A DNA stretch of 64,000 nucleotides from Siniperca chuatsi (GCF_020085105.1 NC_058059.1:22216042-22280041), one strand, 5' to 3'; counted from the first letter of the stretch, positions 25,294 to 41,916 are shown. Numbers and translations: made by a program. The notes: generated by a model from the sequence alone, not told the origin.

Positions 25294-25491
25294 CATCAAG
25301 ATGAAAAAGACAAATGGGATAGAATCAGATAACAGATACAAGATTACAATTTCAGATAATATGGCGGGGGGGGGGAATACTGTAACTAAATAAAGAATAA
25401 AATGAAATCTCTTATTTAATATACATCACAAAATCAAACACAATGAAAGTCCTTTCCTATGCGTGTCGACTGTCGAGCTGTCTTCAGACTC

Positions 25492-29327
<3,836 letters not shown>

Positions 29328-29360
29328 GCATGCACACCCGTAACCGGAGCCCAGCCAGAC

Positions 29361-29362
<2 letters not shown>

Positions 29363-29408
<46 letters not shown>

Positions 29409-29720
29409 CTCTATAAAGACGAAGAGTAGCACCCGCTCAGTCGCAGCAGGGTCGCGGGGTTTGGTTAATGCTTAGCCCTCCCCCATCCCCGCTCCCCCCC
29501 CCGCAGGAGTGTCTCGTTATTGCCGGAGCAGGACCGTGTAGCGGGCCGGACGGACCCCCAGCAGCTCCCTCTGCATCCCCAGCCGAGAGGAGAGTCACCT
29601 TCAGCGCCTCCTGAAGGCCGACAGGGAGGCTCCTCTGGGTCGCGCCGCGCGCTCACGTGTGAGGAGGATTCAGAGGGAGCCAACAGCAAAACAGGTCGTC
29701 ACCCACCGGCTGACAGTTAA
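29363..29720 (-). promoter_or_regulatory. Probable rgs7bp promoter/5' UTR, GC-rich with (GA)n tract
   Basis: A 44-bp (AG)22 tract at 29363-29406 begins 36 bp upstream of the rgs7bp start codon. Beyond it, 29440-29720 is clearly GC- and CpG-rich (for example gtcgcgccgcgcgctcacg near 29638), unlike the AT-rich surroundings, as expected for a vertebrate CpG-island promoter. The transcription start was not located. Confidence 0.5.
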
Positions 29721-32537
29721 CCGTTTAGGAGCTTCAGTGGCCCAGAAAAACAACAACCATCCATATGAGCATTATTGTAAGATTGGAGGAGTGAACAGAT
29801 TCCGCTTGACAGTATTTAATGTCAGACTTTGGCTTTTGCTGCATTAACTCTTTGGGCCACTAGGGGGCAGAGGGAGTCAAAAACAGACATGCCACCCTGA
29901 CACCTTCAGTCGGTATGGTGTTAGCAAACAATTAGCACATGCAGCATACACTGAGCAACACTAACATACCATTGTAGTCATGTTTGTATGGAGAGAATTT
30001 TTTTTGCGTTGAGTTCAGAGCCATATGTCTTTTTCTGCTCAGCTGCTCCCAGCGCAGAGCAACAGCATATCAGCTCATTGAGTTTTACTTTGAACTGGGC
30101 ATTAAGTATGCTGATTGATGATGATGATTATGTAATTAGTAAAATTAAAATTAAACACATTCTTGGATCAAGAGGTCTCTCCAGAAGAAAGGAGTAAGGT
30201 AGTAAAAATCAGGAACGCAGACCAACGCAAGTTGGAAAGCTTTTTGCGGTTTTGGTAGAAGGCCTGTTGCTGTAAGTGTGGAGCAATAATTCCTTATGTT
30301 CCTTATACATACAGCTCCTGCCCAGAAGTTTGGTAATGTTTTATCTGATAACTTCTTTGCAATGGACATCATGAAAGGTGAGGTGTCCATAAACAATGCT
30401 AAAGGCAGTAACTTGAGAATCTCCACACTACCTTCCATTCCAAATAGACAAATGGCTCAGAAGGAATGGAAGTATTGCGAGGGAACGCAAAACATACTGC
30501 AAGGGAATGCAAAAGTAGTCCTCAAAAAAAAAATTCTAGCCATGATCTTTAGGGGTTATAATTCCCCTCTAAAAAAAACTACAGCATTTTGGGGAAAAAA
30601 TTACCCTGATCCAACACAAAGAAGAGGTGCCTATTTTTTATTTATTTTTTAATTTAAACCACTGGCAAAAACTACTAAGTTATTGTAGAAATGTAGAAAG
30701 GAGTGAAAAAAAAAACAGGCTTCATCAGTTTGTTAAAGTTTTGTATTTAGATAGATTTTTATTCATAAACCATTTCCATTAATTCATTAATGGGGCCCGA
30801 ATCTGTTATTACTTTTCATACTGAGCCAATGAGCAAACAAAACTTTCAACAACAACAAACAAGATTATGCCAGAGGAAAAAAGAAGAAACCACAAGGAAA
30901 CTAAAATTTTCTCCCCCCAAAAATAATCCAATTAAAAAGAGATGCAGCGGATTTGTTCTGTCAATTTCACTCTCAAGACCAAAGTGCTAATCTGACCCCA
31001 TCAATTTAAATAAAAAAAAAAATGCACAGATGCAAAGCTCAAATAAAACACCTTTCATTTTTAGCAAGACAAACTCTTTACTTAATATGAACAGCGATCA
31101 TTTTTTGAAAATCAAACTTCTGTAAGTATTTTCCTTCAATAGAATGATATAATTAGTGTTCACTGAAAGCTTTATATTCATGAAATGTCTTTCTGGCTTC
31201 CTATGAATGCAGGATATTCTGTGCCAGAGAGCTAAAACTTAAAGCTGCTCGATTACAGTTTCATATATTACTTGTTAGGCAGAAGGCACGGACTAAGCAA
31301 AGGCACCAAACTGAAATGGGTATTTCACCCATTTGTGAATCTGATTTTCTGTCTATCTGCTCCTGCCGCCGCCAACAATCAATCAATCACATCAGTTAAT
31401 AAATGCTGCTGTCTTCACCTATTAGATATGAGTCCTGAGCATCCCTCTACTTTGTAAATAAAACATATACACGTAGAAGCAAAACTTTCTCAGCAGTGTA
31501 TCTCAATTCAAATTTTATCTTAAATCTACATAATTTCACTGAGAATCACTCAACAAAAAAACACAAAGACTAAACTTCCTCCAATGACACACTCAATTTT
31601 AAAAGTTTTGTATGTGTTTATTGCTGACTCCCTCGTTTTTCAGTAAAGTGCCGGAGTGTCTCCTAACATCCCGCTTGTGCTACAATATTTTGTGAAATAA
31701 ACTGGCAACCTCACGGTGACGACAAAACTTCAGGAAGCTGCGCGCAGCCACTGTGACCGGCTGTTGTTTGCCAAGAAATACTGTTGTTTGCACACGTATC
31801 TTCCTCTAAAAACACTCGTTTTACATTTCCGTTTGTGTACAAATTAAACAGTGAGACACAGTATGTTTATTAGTGAGCTTTAGAGTTGTTGGTAGGCGTA
31901 TTTTTTAACTTCGGGCCGAGCCAGGCTAGCTGCTTTTCCCTGCTTCCAGTCTTTATGCTAAGCTAGGCTAATTGCCTCCCTGCTCCTTCATTATACTTAA
32001 CTCACAGACGTGAGAGTGATAGATATTATGTTTTTTTCTGTCTGATGAACACTACCATTATTACCAAATTGTTCATCCACAAACCAAAAAGGTTTCACTA
32101 CCAAACATCACCTTTTTGACAAAGGTTTTCCTGATGCCTAAAGCAACAGAATTAACAGAGGAAATGCTTCAGGCAGTGGCATTTGTATTATTGCACTTAT
32201 ACTGTGAGTACTTAACACAGGCAAAAAAGAAGCTTTGTTCGAATCATCATTACATTTTTAAAGTTAGTTTGTAGTCAGTTAATCAATATTGTTAACTCTT
32301 CCTACCATTTGTGCAAATTTCAAACCTGCAAATTGTCAGTTTTCTGCTTCTCGCTTCTATGTACGTCATGACCACCTCTGCTATTTCTGAAATACTTTAC
32401 CACTAAAATAACAGGTTTGACTTGTGACTCTATCCAACTGTTGAAACCAGGAAAACACACATTAGCCATGCCCTATAAAGAAAAAAAAAAAAAAAAAAAT
32501 GCACTGAACTGCAAACTGTCGAGCACTCCTCACGGTC
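29721..32537. other. rgs7bp/rnf180 intergenic region
   Basis: AT-rich sequence with short A runs and no recognisable gene. It includes a partial foldback-family copy (31815-32060) and probably the rnf180 3' UTR on its right side. TTTATT (AATAAA on the - strand) at about 31616 and 31866 are candidate rnf180 poly(A) signals, unproven. Confidence 0.5.
31815..32060. repeat. Foldback-family repeat, arm copy (rgs7bp/rnf180 spacer)
   Basis: Shares ttattagtgagctttagag (near 31868), ctgcttttccctgcttccag and tttatgctaagctaggctaa with the right arm of the 22765-23590 element. The left arm is missing. Confidence 0.6.
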
Positions 32538-35500
32538 TCAAAAAACGAAATAGTACATGAGGAAACAGAGGAACAGGAAAGCCAGGATCCAGCTGACTGA
32601 GTGGATGTAGACGATGACCAGGCCGATGTCGAAGAGCCAGCCGCGCATGTCGGTGAGGTCCAAAGCATCCAGCGTGAAACCTCCATGGGCAAAGTGCCAG
32701 CGTCTCCCTGCCGCGGCAGCCCGTCTCTGATCTCCTGAAGTTAGACAGATAAAATTGTGATCTGTATTCAAAGTGATTAAACACAATTTAACCTTATGCT
32801 GGTTTGAAATTTTGTGTAGTAACTTATGTGAGACATCTCGATTTATTTTTAGTGAGCAATGCAAACATTTTCACCCCAAAAAGTCATTTAAGCTTTTGCT
32901 GATTCTGAAATGTTATAAAATTTTGTTATTTCATTGACATTGATTCCTCACAAAATTCCAGAAACGACGGAAACTGTGTGGGGGAACAAGGTGTTTTTGG
33001 CAGAATTATTTCTTGTTTTTTTAATTTTATTTATTTATTTTTAAGTCTTTATGGCTGAGTATGATGGAATCCCAATAAAAATACCATATCCATTTCATTT
33101 TCTTAAACAATGATCTAAAAATCAAGACATAATTAAAATTAAAATTCAAAAGCCCAGTTTGCACACGGTCTGCCAGTTGAAAAATGAAAAGTCCATTGCC
33201 GTTTTCACCACACTTTTCATTTTGGCAGTAATTCTGCATATTTAAAACAAACACAAATTAAATTTCTGTTTCATTAAACCACAATTATTTCATTTTAATA
33301 TTGGCATCCCTCATCTTCCACAGATTATGAGGCTAAATAATCTGAAATGCTTTTTCAGTGAAGAACGCATTTTTTTTTTTAATTGTTCTTATTTGTAGTG
33401 TTGTGTAAAATATTTTTTACAGCACCATTCCCATACCATGTACAGTACGTTCACTATGCAATCATGTATATCTTACTGGACTTGTATTTCTGCTGTTTTA
33501 TTGTTTGTAAAGACATTTGTAGGACTGAATTGTCAACTGCTGTAAAGATAAAGTTTATTATTGCCACTAAATTGTAGAGGAAAAAAGCAATACAATTTCT
33601 GCTTTCTTAGTTGACACGGTCATGGCACGACATGAGGAAAGCACGAAAATGAGGTCAGTCATACAGACAAACATCATTTTCATATTATTTTCACTAACAT
33701 CTAGTGGTAAACTGAACTCTCTTTTCAGAAACAGCACCCTGGTCAGTCAGGATAATCCAGAGACTTCTCTGTCAAAAGATTACACTGGAACTACTCTGCA
33801 GACAAAATAAAAAAAAATAAATGAATAAATAAAATGCTAATACAACTATTACAAACACTTTCTCACCCCAGAAGGTACGGAAGCGTTTCTGACAGCTGGG
33901 CAGAGGCCATTTTGCACACAAAGCGCTCTGGAAGTTCTGCTTGCGGGCGTAGTACACTTTCGGGAAGAAGGTCTTAGCTGTTTGGTTGAGTTCTGAAGAG
34001 GAATGAGAACAGTAACTACGGTCACTATTGGAATCAGTTTGTTGAAGGCAACGTGCCATTACTACTTATTACTGTACTGTAGGTAATTTCTATCAAGGGC
34101 AGGGCTGCGACTAATGGTTAACGTGATGAATATTTTTGTATCCATCTGTTATCTATACCCACCTATCCCTGTGCAGGGTGGCGGGGGACTGCAGCCTATC
34201 CCAGCACACATTGGGCAAGAGGAAGTGTAGACCTGGACAGGCCTATCCAGTCAGACAACATTCACACCTACTGGCAATTTAGTGTCCAGTGCGTGTTTGG
34301 GCTGTGGGGGTAAACCACAGCACCTGGAGGAAACCCACTCAGGTACGGGGAGAACAACTAATTTAGTCTATAAAATGTCAGATAACTGCGAAAAATACCT
34401 GTGACAATTTCCCAGAGCCCAAGGTGACATCTTCAAATTGCTTGTTTTGTCCAAAAACCCGAAGATATTCAGTTTACAATGATATACAACAGAGAAAAAC
34501 AATGACTCCTCACATTGGTGAAGCTAGAACCAGCAAATGGTTGGCATTTTTGATTACAATAATATAAATCAAAATAGTTGCTTATTAAATTTGTCTATTT
34601 ACTATTAACACTGGTATCAGATAGGAGTTGGACAGTATGTCAGATATTTCAGTATTTTCTTCTGGAGCATGAGTCCTGGAGGAAGCTTACCTTTGTGGAA
34701 GTTGCTGTGTGAGATGAGGGTCCGGCAGAGAGGGCAGGGCGTGTTCGTCGGCCGGTTCTTGGCGATTGTGCGGAGACACGGCTCGCAGAACACGTGACCG
34801 CAGGGCTGACAGCTGTACGGGCTGAAGTAGACGTCGAGACACACGGCGCAGGTGAGGCCGTCTCTGTCCTCCTCCTCCTCACTGTCCAACAGTGAGCTGC
34901 TCACACTCTCAGCCTGGACACACACACACACACACCCCTTTAACAACAGCCTTCAATAATCAGGATATGAAATTGTAATATTTTGTAATATTTCCAATTT
35001 ACAGATTCAACTTATGGAATTATTTTTCACATTTGATTAAAATTACATCATCCTTAAAGTCCTACTGAACATCAAAAAAAAAAAAAAAAAAAAACTTTAA
35101 TCTCTGTTTCAGAATTTTGTTTTTTCTATATACATATCTTTGACATTGTGAATACTGTTTTATATTATTTAGGTAGAGGTCATGAATTTGGCGTTTTTTC
35201 CCCTCTCACTGCTTTCCATTTTCATTTGTATGCAGTTTGTTTCATTTTAAATCAGTGCAAATAAATAAAACTCCGTGATGAAATTCTACTAATCTGTCAT
35301 ACTGATACTTGCCTGGAGGGGGGACTGAAATGATTAAGAATTATTATTAAAAAAACATAATATGATAAGTCAGTTAATTAATACATTTTAAACAGACAGC
35401 AGGTTTTTCTGTGCAAGTCTTAAACTTTCTAAGAGCAAAAAAAAATATCCAATAACTTCCAAGGCTGTATTTCTTCAATGAGTCTGTGAAAGAGCTGTGC

Positions 35501-38500
35501 TTACATGTTTTGTTCAGTGGTAGTAATTCTGAATGAGATCCTGCATGCAGCCATAATGTCGGGGTGAACTCTGCTCCCTCACCTGCTCCAGCTGACTGTG
35601 CAGCCATCGCTCTCTCCTCCTCTGTTTCCTCCGCAAACTCTTCAGACGGTTCTTCTCTCTTTTGCTCAGTCTGTTTGAGGATGGGGAGGCCATAAAGGCT
35701 TGAGGCTGAGAAGGTAACACACACACACACACACACAAAGAAACCCAATCCCAGTCACTGATTCAACAGCTGAAACAACAGAATCCACAAGGAAGACCAA
35801 TGCTTGTTAACTGGTTTATGAAGATATGATTGAACTACAACCACCTGAACAGCTGCTTCCTCATTTCTTGAGGTGTTACGGGTATAAAGGCGCTGTTGAT
35901 GACAACCACAGTTACCATCAACATGAAACAAAAGTCTTGATTCCTGCTAGCTTCCCCTAGAGACTACAGTGTTCACTACATCCCACAATACAAAAGTGTT
36001 GGACAGACCACAAAACATACCGATGATTTAGCTATGCGTATTCAGACAGAACGTGAATTTTAGAGGTGGTGTGATTGCATACAAAGTCTATGGAAAGGTG
36101 CTAAATCGCCCGGGGCGGCGAGAATAGACGAGTCAGTCTAATGTTTCAACTTGAGGGGAAAATTTTATTAATCTGCTTCATAAAACAGAGAGAACTGGAG
36201 TTTGTGGTGAGTTCTGAGCTGCCACACACAGACACGGGGCTCATCCTCTGAGAAACATCTTTGTCAGTAAAGTACATTTCATGGGACTGCGCCCCATACA
36301 TTTTGACATTTCTTTTGTGCAGAAGAGAAAACTGGCCTGATTTTGGTACTACAGAAAAAAAAAAAGGTCAGCATAAACATCAGGATTCATCCTCTGGGAA
36401 TCATGAATATCCAGAGCACATTTCATGGAAATCGGGCCATTAGTTTTCAAGATACCTCAATAAATAGGATTTATTTCTTATTCTGATTCTGGGGGCACGT
36501 CTCAATTCCCTTAATTGCATGAATTTGCAATTTCCTGGGAGAAATTCAGGAAACTGTCTCAAGTTTAATATTTTAAAGTTGTTAGTGGAGGTGATATTTG
36601 TTTCAGGCGCAGTGGTCCCACTTCCACCATAAAATACTCTTAGAAAACCGCAATGTGCTATTATAACAAAATTGGGTAAAATGGGAAATAAATAGAATAA
36701 TACTAATATAATCCCGTTATAATGATGATTGGCTACAGTCACAATTGAATTTTTTTAATTCACTGTAAATACCAGAAACATACCAGCACTTCCTCGTCCT
36801 GCTCCGCTACACTGTCAGAGATGGATCTCCCTCTGAGTAACAGGGCTGACTCAGAAACCTCATCGTGGACAGCCGTGGTCTCCGGAGAAGACTCGACGTC
36901 CTCCGCACTCCGCAGCAGCTGTAGATCCAGAGGTGACCGTGTCCTCCTTCCAGAAACAGACGAACGACAGGCAACAGCGTTGACATTGGCTTCACCATCA
37001 GTGTCAAACTGCTGACTTGTGGGATACGAAACAGGTGACCGTGTAGACTCATCTGTCCCTGCCCATGTCATCTCAACAGCAGACTTGTCCATAGGGCCTG
37101 CGGGGCAAAAACATGATGACCTGATGGCGCCATCATCTTCCACACTGCGCCGTCTCCTATGAGAGATGCAGTACAGAGGACTGAAAGAAAATGACGGGGT
37201 GTTTTCACTGTCAGCCGGTGAATTAGAGGCCTGTGCAGGACTGATGTGGGACATGACAGCAGCACAGTTCAGCTGTAAACTGTCCAGTGCAGTCCTGTTA
37301 AATTCAGGCCTCTGCTCTCGGTTCTGAAAGGCGTCTGTCGGCAGACCAGCATGTCCCTTCACGGGCCTTGTCCTCCTCGGCTGGACGATGAGAACGTAGT
37401 GTTTGTGGTCACGGTCCACGCGGCTTTTGTTAAGGTGGACGGCGGCGTCCCGGCCACAGGGACACTCGCTGCGGTTAATGAAGTTGAAGCCACCCAAACG
37501 AGCTGCGCAGTTCTGGCAGTTCAGTTTTCCTGCAGTCCACTGGGCCTAGACAGAAACCACAGATACACAAATCATAACCAAAAGTGATTGGGTTGGTTCT
37601 AAATCCATTCACTTTATTGTATGATAAAAAATAAAGCTGCAACTATCATTATCGTATATTTTTCTTATGAATTAATCTGTTGATATTTATTTTTAAATAT
37701 TGGTTTATCCATAAAATGTCAGAAAATAGTGAGACATGCCGTCACATCTGCCCAACGGTCAAAAACCCAAAATATTCACTTACAACAATATAAAAACAGA
37801 AAAGGCTGTAAATCCTCACATCTGAGAAGCTAAAACCAGAAAATATCTGGCAATTTTGCTTAATAAATTACTTAAATGATAAATCAATTTATCAAAATTG
37901 CAGTCGATTAACTAAGCGATTAATCGACTCATTTCAGCAATAATACAACGATCAAATGTGTTTTATTGAATTCTATAAAACTAGGGGAAATGTATTTGGA
38001 CAGGCACCTGTGAGATTGTAGTTGCAAGATATACAAGGTAGGTAATATAATTATAATGCATGGGGAGTGGTAACATAACACATTACTCAAACATTTATTT
38101 TATTTTTTTTTTAAATGTAACTAAAATTTATGTATAAAATTTGGCATAAACACTAAAATATAAAAACAATATCATGCAGGATTATTAGATCATTTAAAAA
38201 GTCTAAAACTATGAACAATTTAATTTCAAATAATAAACTAAAATACACAAACAACGCTTACTTTAGTTTTAATTATTTATTTTTTTAAATCAAAAATGTG
38301 AAACTGTATGATCACAGTGTAATCCAAATCTACATGAGAAAAAATTAACATTTATTTTCCTTGTTTTTTGGTTGTTTTTTTTTTTTTAACCTTTCTTCCC
38401 CTAATGGCAGTGAATACAATCATTTAACACTGCACACACTTCATTCCTAAGGTGACACAATTACCTGGTGAACTGAGGTCAGTATCCACTCTGGCAACGT

Positions 38501-38929
38501 GTCAACATTCACATGCCAAATACTGCAAACAGCAGCTGAGCTTTCATCTATGGCCTCAACCTGCTTCAACATAAAAAAGACAAACCATCAACCTCACATT
38601 TAAGAAGCTAGAAACACACAATGTTTGACATTTGTGCTTGTAAAATGTCTGCAACAATTATCAAAAACATTGGTGATTTTCTGGTGATTGCCGAACTGAT
38701 TAATCAACTCATTGTTTCAGCACTAGCTGTGACTATGACAGAGTCAACAATTCCTCACAAGCACGATCTGTAGCAGCTCGCTGGGTGGAGAAAAGACTGG
38801 ATATATGCAAGACGGGAGAGTTTTCAGAAGAAGCTACTTTAGACCCATCAGATACACACAACGTTCACCAACCGTTGACAAACTTGTCGAGTTTATGATG
38901 CCTTTCCGACACCTCCTGCAGCGGAGCAT
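32538..38929 (-). CDS. rnf180: E3 ubiquitin-protein ligase RNF180 (Rines)
   Basis: RNF180 is a membrane-anchored RING E3 ligase; mammalian Rines ubiquitinates substrates such as monoamine oxidase A. Coding exons in transcript order: 38929-38873, 38560-38465, 37545-36784, 35705-35583, 34913-34691, 33992-33867, 32734-32538 (stop at 32538-32540). Phases agree; 1584 nt, 527 residues (human 592). N-terminal cysteine motifs LRCRRCRKG and [15 protein letters not shown] match the Rines-specific domain. A basic stretch ([15 protein letters not shown]) lies near residue 330. A C3HC4 RING occupies 368-409 (C368, C371, C384, H386, C389, C392, C406, C409). A C-terminal hydrophobic segment ([20 protein letters not shown]) forms the tail anchor. 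The region between the N-terminal domain and the RING is mostly one 762-nt exon with low conservation. The donor of the first coding exon (ACG|gttggt) is weak and less certain than the rest. Confidence 0.93.
34125..34370 (+). repeat. Dispersed teleost repeat ('agcctatcccagc' family) in rnf180 intron
   Basis: Contains ctgcagcctatcccagcaca, attcacacctactggcaatt and cacggggagaac-like strings (gtacggggagaac), a composition I recognise from a very common fish interspersed repeat. No coding capacity. Confidence 0.6.
34340..34600 (+). repeat. Dispersed repeat family R, copy 1 (rnf180 intron)
   Basis: Shares strings with 37640-37945 and 38580-38725: taaaatgtcag, aatcctcacat or actcctcacat followed by gaagctagaaccag, and tggcatttttg. 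Same orientation in all three rnf180 introns. Confidence 0.55.
37640..37945 (+). repeat. Dispersed repeat family R, copy 2 (rnf180 intron)
   Basis: Most complete copy: ataaaatgtcagaaaatag, aatcctcacatctgagaagc, tggcaattttgcttaataaa, then cagtcgattaactaagcg and an end attaatcgactcatttcagc. Confidence 0.55.
38580..38725 (+). repeat. Dispersed repeat family R, copy 3 (rnf180 intron)
   Basis: Truncated copy: ctcacatttaagaagctag, ttgacatttgtgcttgtaaa and the end attaatcaactcattgtttc. Lies between the first two coding exons of rnf180. Confidence 0.5.
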
Positions 38930-39304
38930 GGTTCTCGCTCTTCAGGCTCTTCTAACACATTTTCAGTCCAGCTGTTGATGATAATGTTGATAATCAAGAC
39001 ACTCATGCAATCATACACGCTGGCAAAAATTACTTTCTTTAAAGCACACGTCAGGTTTAATTTGAATCCAGAAAGGACAAATATATAAAAATTGGAGGCT
39101 GAGTATAAACAGACATGTCTATATACTGTATGTTTTACTGTATGTATAAGAGAAGTTAATGCAGTCACTTGTGATGCATATAAGGTAACCTGATGCTCTA
39201 CCTTGTAGGAGTAAATTTATATTGATGTGGCTATTTTTAGAGTGAACCTTTTTAGAATTCAGAGAGGAAGAAATCATGTTGGGTAAATGCAAATGAATGA
39301 GATG

Positions 39305-39690
39305 CACCATATGGAAAAAGTATGTGGACACCTGAACATTACAGCCATATGATTGTTGAACATGGCATTCTAAAACCATGCGCATTAATGTGCTGCTTTA
39401 ACAGCCTGCACTCTTCTAGAGAGGCTTTCCACCAGGTTTTGGAACCTGCCTGCAGGGATTTGCTCCCATTCAGCCACAGAGCGAAGCAGTGAGGTCGGCC
39501 CCTGATGTTGGGCGATAAGGCCTGGCTCTCAGTCGGTGTTCCAGTTCATCCCAAAGGTGCTGGATGAGGTTGAGGTCGGGGCTCTGTGCAGGTTCAGTCA
39601 AGTACTTCCACATTACACTGGGATTAAGCACGGGGAGGGGGGAGGAATTGTCATGTTGAAAATGTTGACCCAAGTTGGAAGCACATTATG
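39305..39690 (-). mobile_element. Tc1/mariner-like transposase fragment (decayed)
   Basis: On the - strand the frame reads QSPDLNLIQHLWDELEHRLR, the C-terminal catalytic block of Tc1-like transposases (consensus SPDLNPIE.LW), followed by a stop and further family-like residues in the same region. The far end (catatggaaaaagtatgtgg near 39308) resembles the end of such elements. It lies in the rnf180 first intron. There is no full ORF, so it is an inactive fossil. Confidence 0.75.
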
Positions 39691-40154
39691 TAACGTTAGC
39701 TGTAGCATTAAGATTTCCTTTCATTGTAAACTATGAAAAACACCCCGAGACCAGAAGTACACAAAAGTAGATGAAGAGGTCTGCCCACAATCGTTTTGCC
39801 TGGAATTTCAAATATTTAGTACCATGCTCTAAGGTATGTTGACCCTCCGATATAAGGATATGAAGTGAAGTGTCAGGTGTTGATTCTGTAGCAGGTTGAG
39901 AGGATTTCCCTTCTCTCTCACAGCGTTAGTGTTCGAACTACAACAGCGAAATTACTGTTTAATTCCCCCATGTTTTAGCATGTGCAGTACATAGCTAACA
40001 ATCACAGTGACAGAATAAAATCAAATGTCCTGCTAATTTAGCTCTGTTAGCCATAACAACAGGCTCTCGTGTGGCGTTTTCACCGAAAAGTAACATTCTT
40101 AAAATAATGACACTCAGCATATTAATATTTTTTATTATATATATACTCGCTTAC

Positions 40155-40198
40155 CTGACAGCTGGGAAGACTTTTTGAGTCGTGGTAAGGAGGAAGAC
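40155..40198 (-). other. rnf180: Candidate noncoding first exon of rnf180
   Basis: On the gene strand the segment ends in a strong donor (CAG|gtaagcg at 40154). It has no ATG in frame with the coding exons. The next exon would begin at an acceptor just upstream of the coding ATG (tgtgttag| at about 38950). The upstream boundary may be the transcription start rather than the acceptor-like gtgcacag at 40199. Confidence 0.5.
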
Positions 40199-40250
40199 CT
40201 GTGCACAAAAACAAGAAAGTTATGCAGCCTTTTCGCTTTAAGAAAGGTCG

Positions 40251-40269
40251 TGACGTCACGAAAAATTGG
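40251..40269 (-). promoter_or_regulatory. rnf180 core promoter: CRE and CCAAT box
   Basis: A full palindromic cAMP response element, TGACGTCA, lies at 40251-40258. An inverted CCAAT motif (ATTGG on the +) lies at about 40265-40269, just upstream in rnf180 orientation. Both sit 50-70 bp upstream of the candidate noncoding exon. Confidence 0.5.
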
Positions 40270-41907
40270 CCACTACGGAAAGTCTAATAGGTAAAAAAAA
40301 AAAAAAAACCCTACGCCGTTTCGCTGGGAGGTTGCATAGACGAGACAAGAGAAGGGAAGAAAAGAAAAGCAACGAACAGAAACGTAACGAAAAGAAAATA
40401 CCGATAGCTGAGACTTCTGCCGCCACCCTAGTACACTGTTTTAGAGAATTTACTTAAGTTAAATTATACTAAGAAAGGCGGGGAATAACATGATATCATG
40501 TGTTGACATTTTTTTGTTTTTTACTTCCTGGTCTGGCCTAAATGTAACCAAGGTAAATTAAGTAGGCCCAAACTACATTTTAAAATAAACCTTTGTTGCA
40601 TAAAATCTCAGGTTGAAGTGTTAATTTAACCATAAAAAGTTAATAAGATAACTCTGTATCCCCTGGAGCCCCAAAAGTCCCAGGTTCATTAGGCCTGTGT
40701 GTCAGTTGTTTCTTTTTCTCTTTTCTTTATCTGTTTGTTTGCTTATTTGTAATTTGATTAACTACAAATTTGTAAGGGGATTTGCACCATCTATTTTAAG
40801 CCACCTAATTTGAATGCAGCCATAATGATCAGAAAATAATGTGACTTTTATTAGTAAGTAAGTGTAATTGTTGGTCAATCCCTTCTCACACTTTTTCTGT
40901 GAATATAAATACCGTTTTGTACAAAAAAGAAGCCATATTTTATTTGACCTAGTGGTCCGTCTTTGTATGTCTGTATTTTATTTTATTTTTTTTACAATGT
41001 TAGTGTTACCTAAGATAGCCTAATAAAGGATTGTATTACCATTTTGTAACCTGTTATGAAAGCGGACCAACGCCAGGTGGCAGTGTCACACCTGGCGGCC
41101 CCAGAGCGCTGACTGTGGTGCTCTACAGCAGAGAAGAACGCCTCACTGACACATAAAGAGTTAACTGTAATTAAAGTCATAAAAATTGGAGAATAAACAA
41201 TGTATTAACTGCTAACAAGGTAAACTTAAAGCATTTTTTTTCCTTTTAATTGTGGCATGTCTTTAACTTCCATTTATTCTGCACAGAAGGCAAAAAATAA
41301 TCATTCCATTCCGAAAGTTCCATACTCAAAATTAAATAGGATAATACAAGATGGATTTATTCATCATTGTACAACACTGGGGTGCAAAACGAGATTTAGT
41401 TGCAGTTCCCTTTTTGTCTACTCACAAAAACAAAAAGCAAACGTTATATACAAAAATTAAATACAGTAGATCGGTGAATAAATAAGTCATAGAAATAAAA
41501 CTATTTTACATGGAGGAGTGTACATGGGGAATAATTAGTGTCTTTATTATTATTAAAACAAAGACAAGTGTGTTTACAGTGCGGTTTCATTTACTATTTA
41601 ATAGACAAGCCGTGTCAATACAATGCAGATCAGTTCACTAACATCAATAAAATGAGACTCAAAAAGTGTACGGCTCATTTGACCCAGAGGAAATTCTCGA
41701 GAGTTGCATTACAAACGGATTGACCTTCTTTTTCTCACCGAAATTGCTAAATCCCCAAAAAAATCAGCAAATTGCAGCCTAAAAATAAAGGAAAATATTA
41801 CAAGTGTGTAGGCCGCATCTTCACTGCCTCGGCTGCCGACTAAACAGGCACAAACAGCCAGACTCTGTTCCATCCGCACAGACAAATGACGCGTTTTCCA
41901 TCACTGG
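40270..41907. other. rnf180/htr1a divergent spacer
   Basis: AT-rich spacer between the divergent genes. It has no gene and no strong repeat. Short open frames (for example around 41257-41723) show no domain. Confidence 0.6.
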
Positions 41908-41916
41908 TATAAATAA
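41908..41916 (+). promoter_or_regulatory. Possible htr1a TATA box
   Basis: TATAAATAA about 160 bp upstream of the htr1a start codon. The position is plausible for a short 5' UTR, but vertebrate HTR1A promoters are often described as TATA-less, so this is only a candidate. Confidence 0.3.

Larger units (their letters stand above)
21092..25491. other. c6/rgs7bp intergenic region
   Basis: The right edge of the c6 coding region faces the 3' side of rgs7bp. The c6 promoter and any 5' UTR must lie just to the right of 21091, but no convincing TATA box or UTR exon could be fixed. From 23.6 to 25.49 kb the sequence is probably rgs7bp 3' UTR. Between them lies one complete foldback element. There are no other genes. 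Confidence 0.6.
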
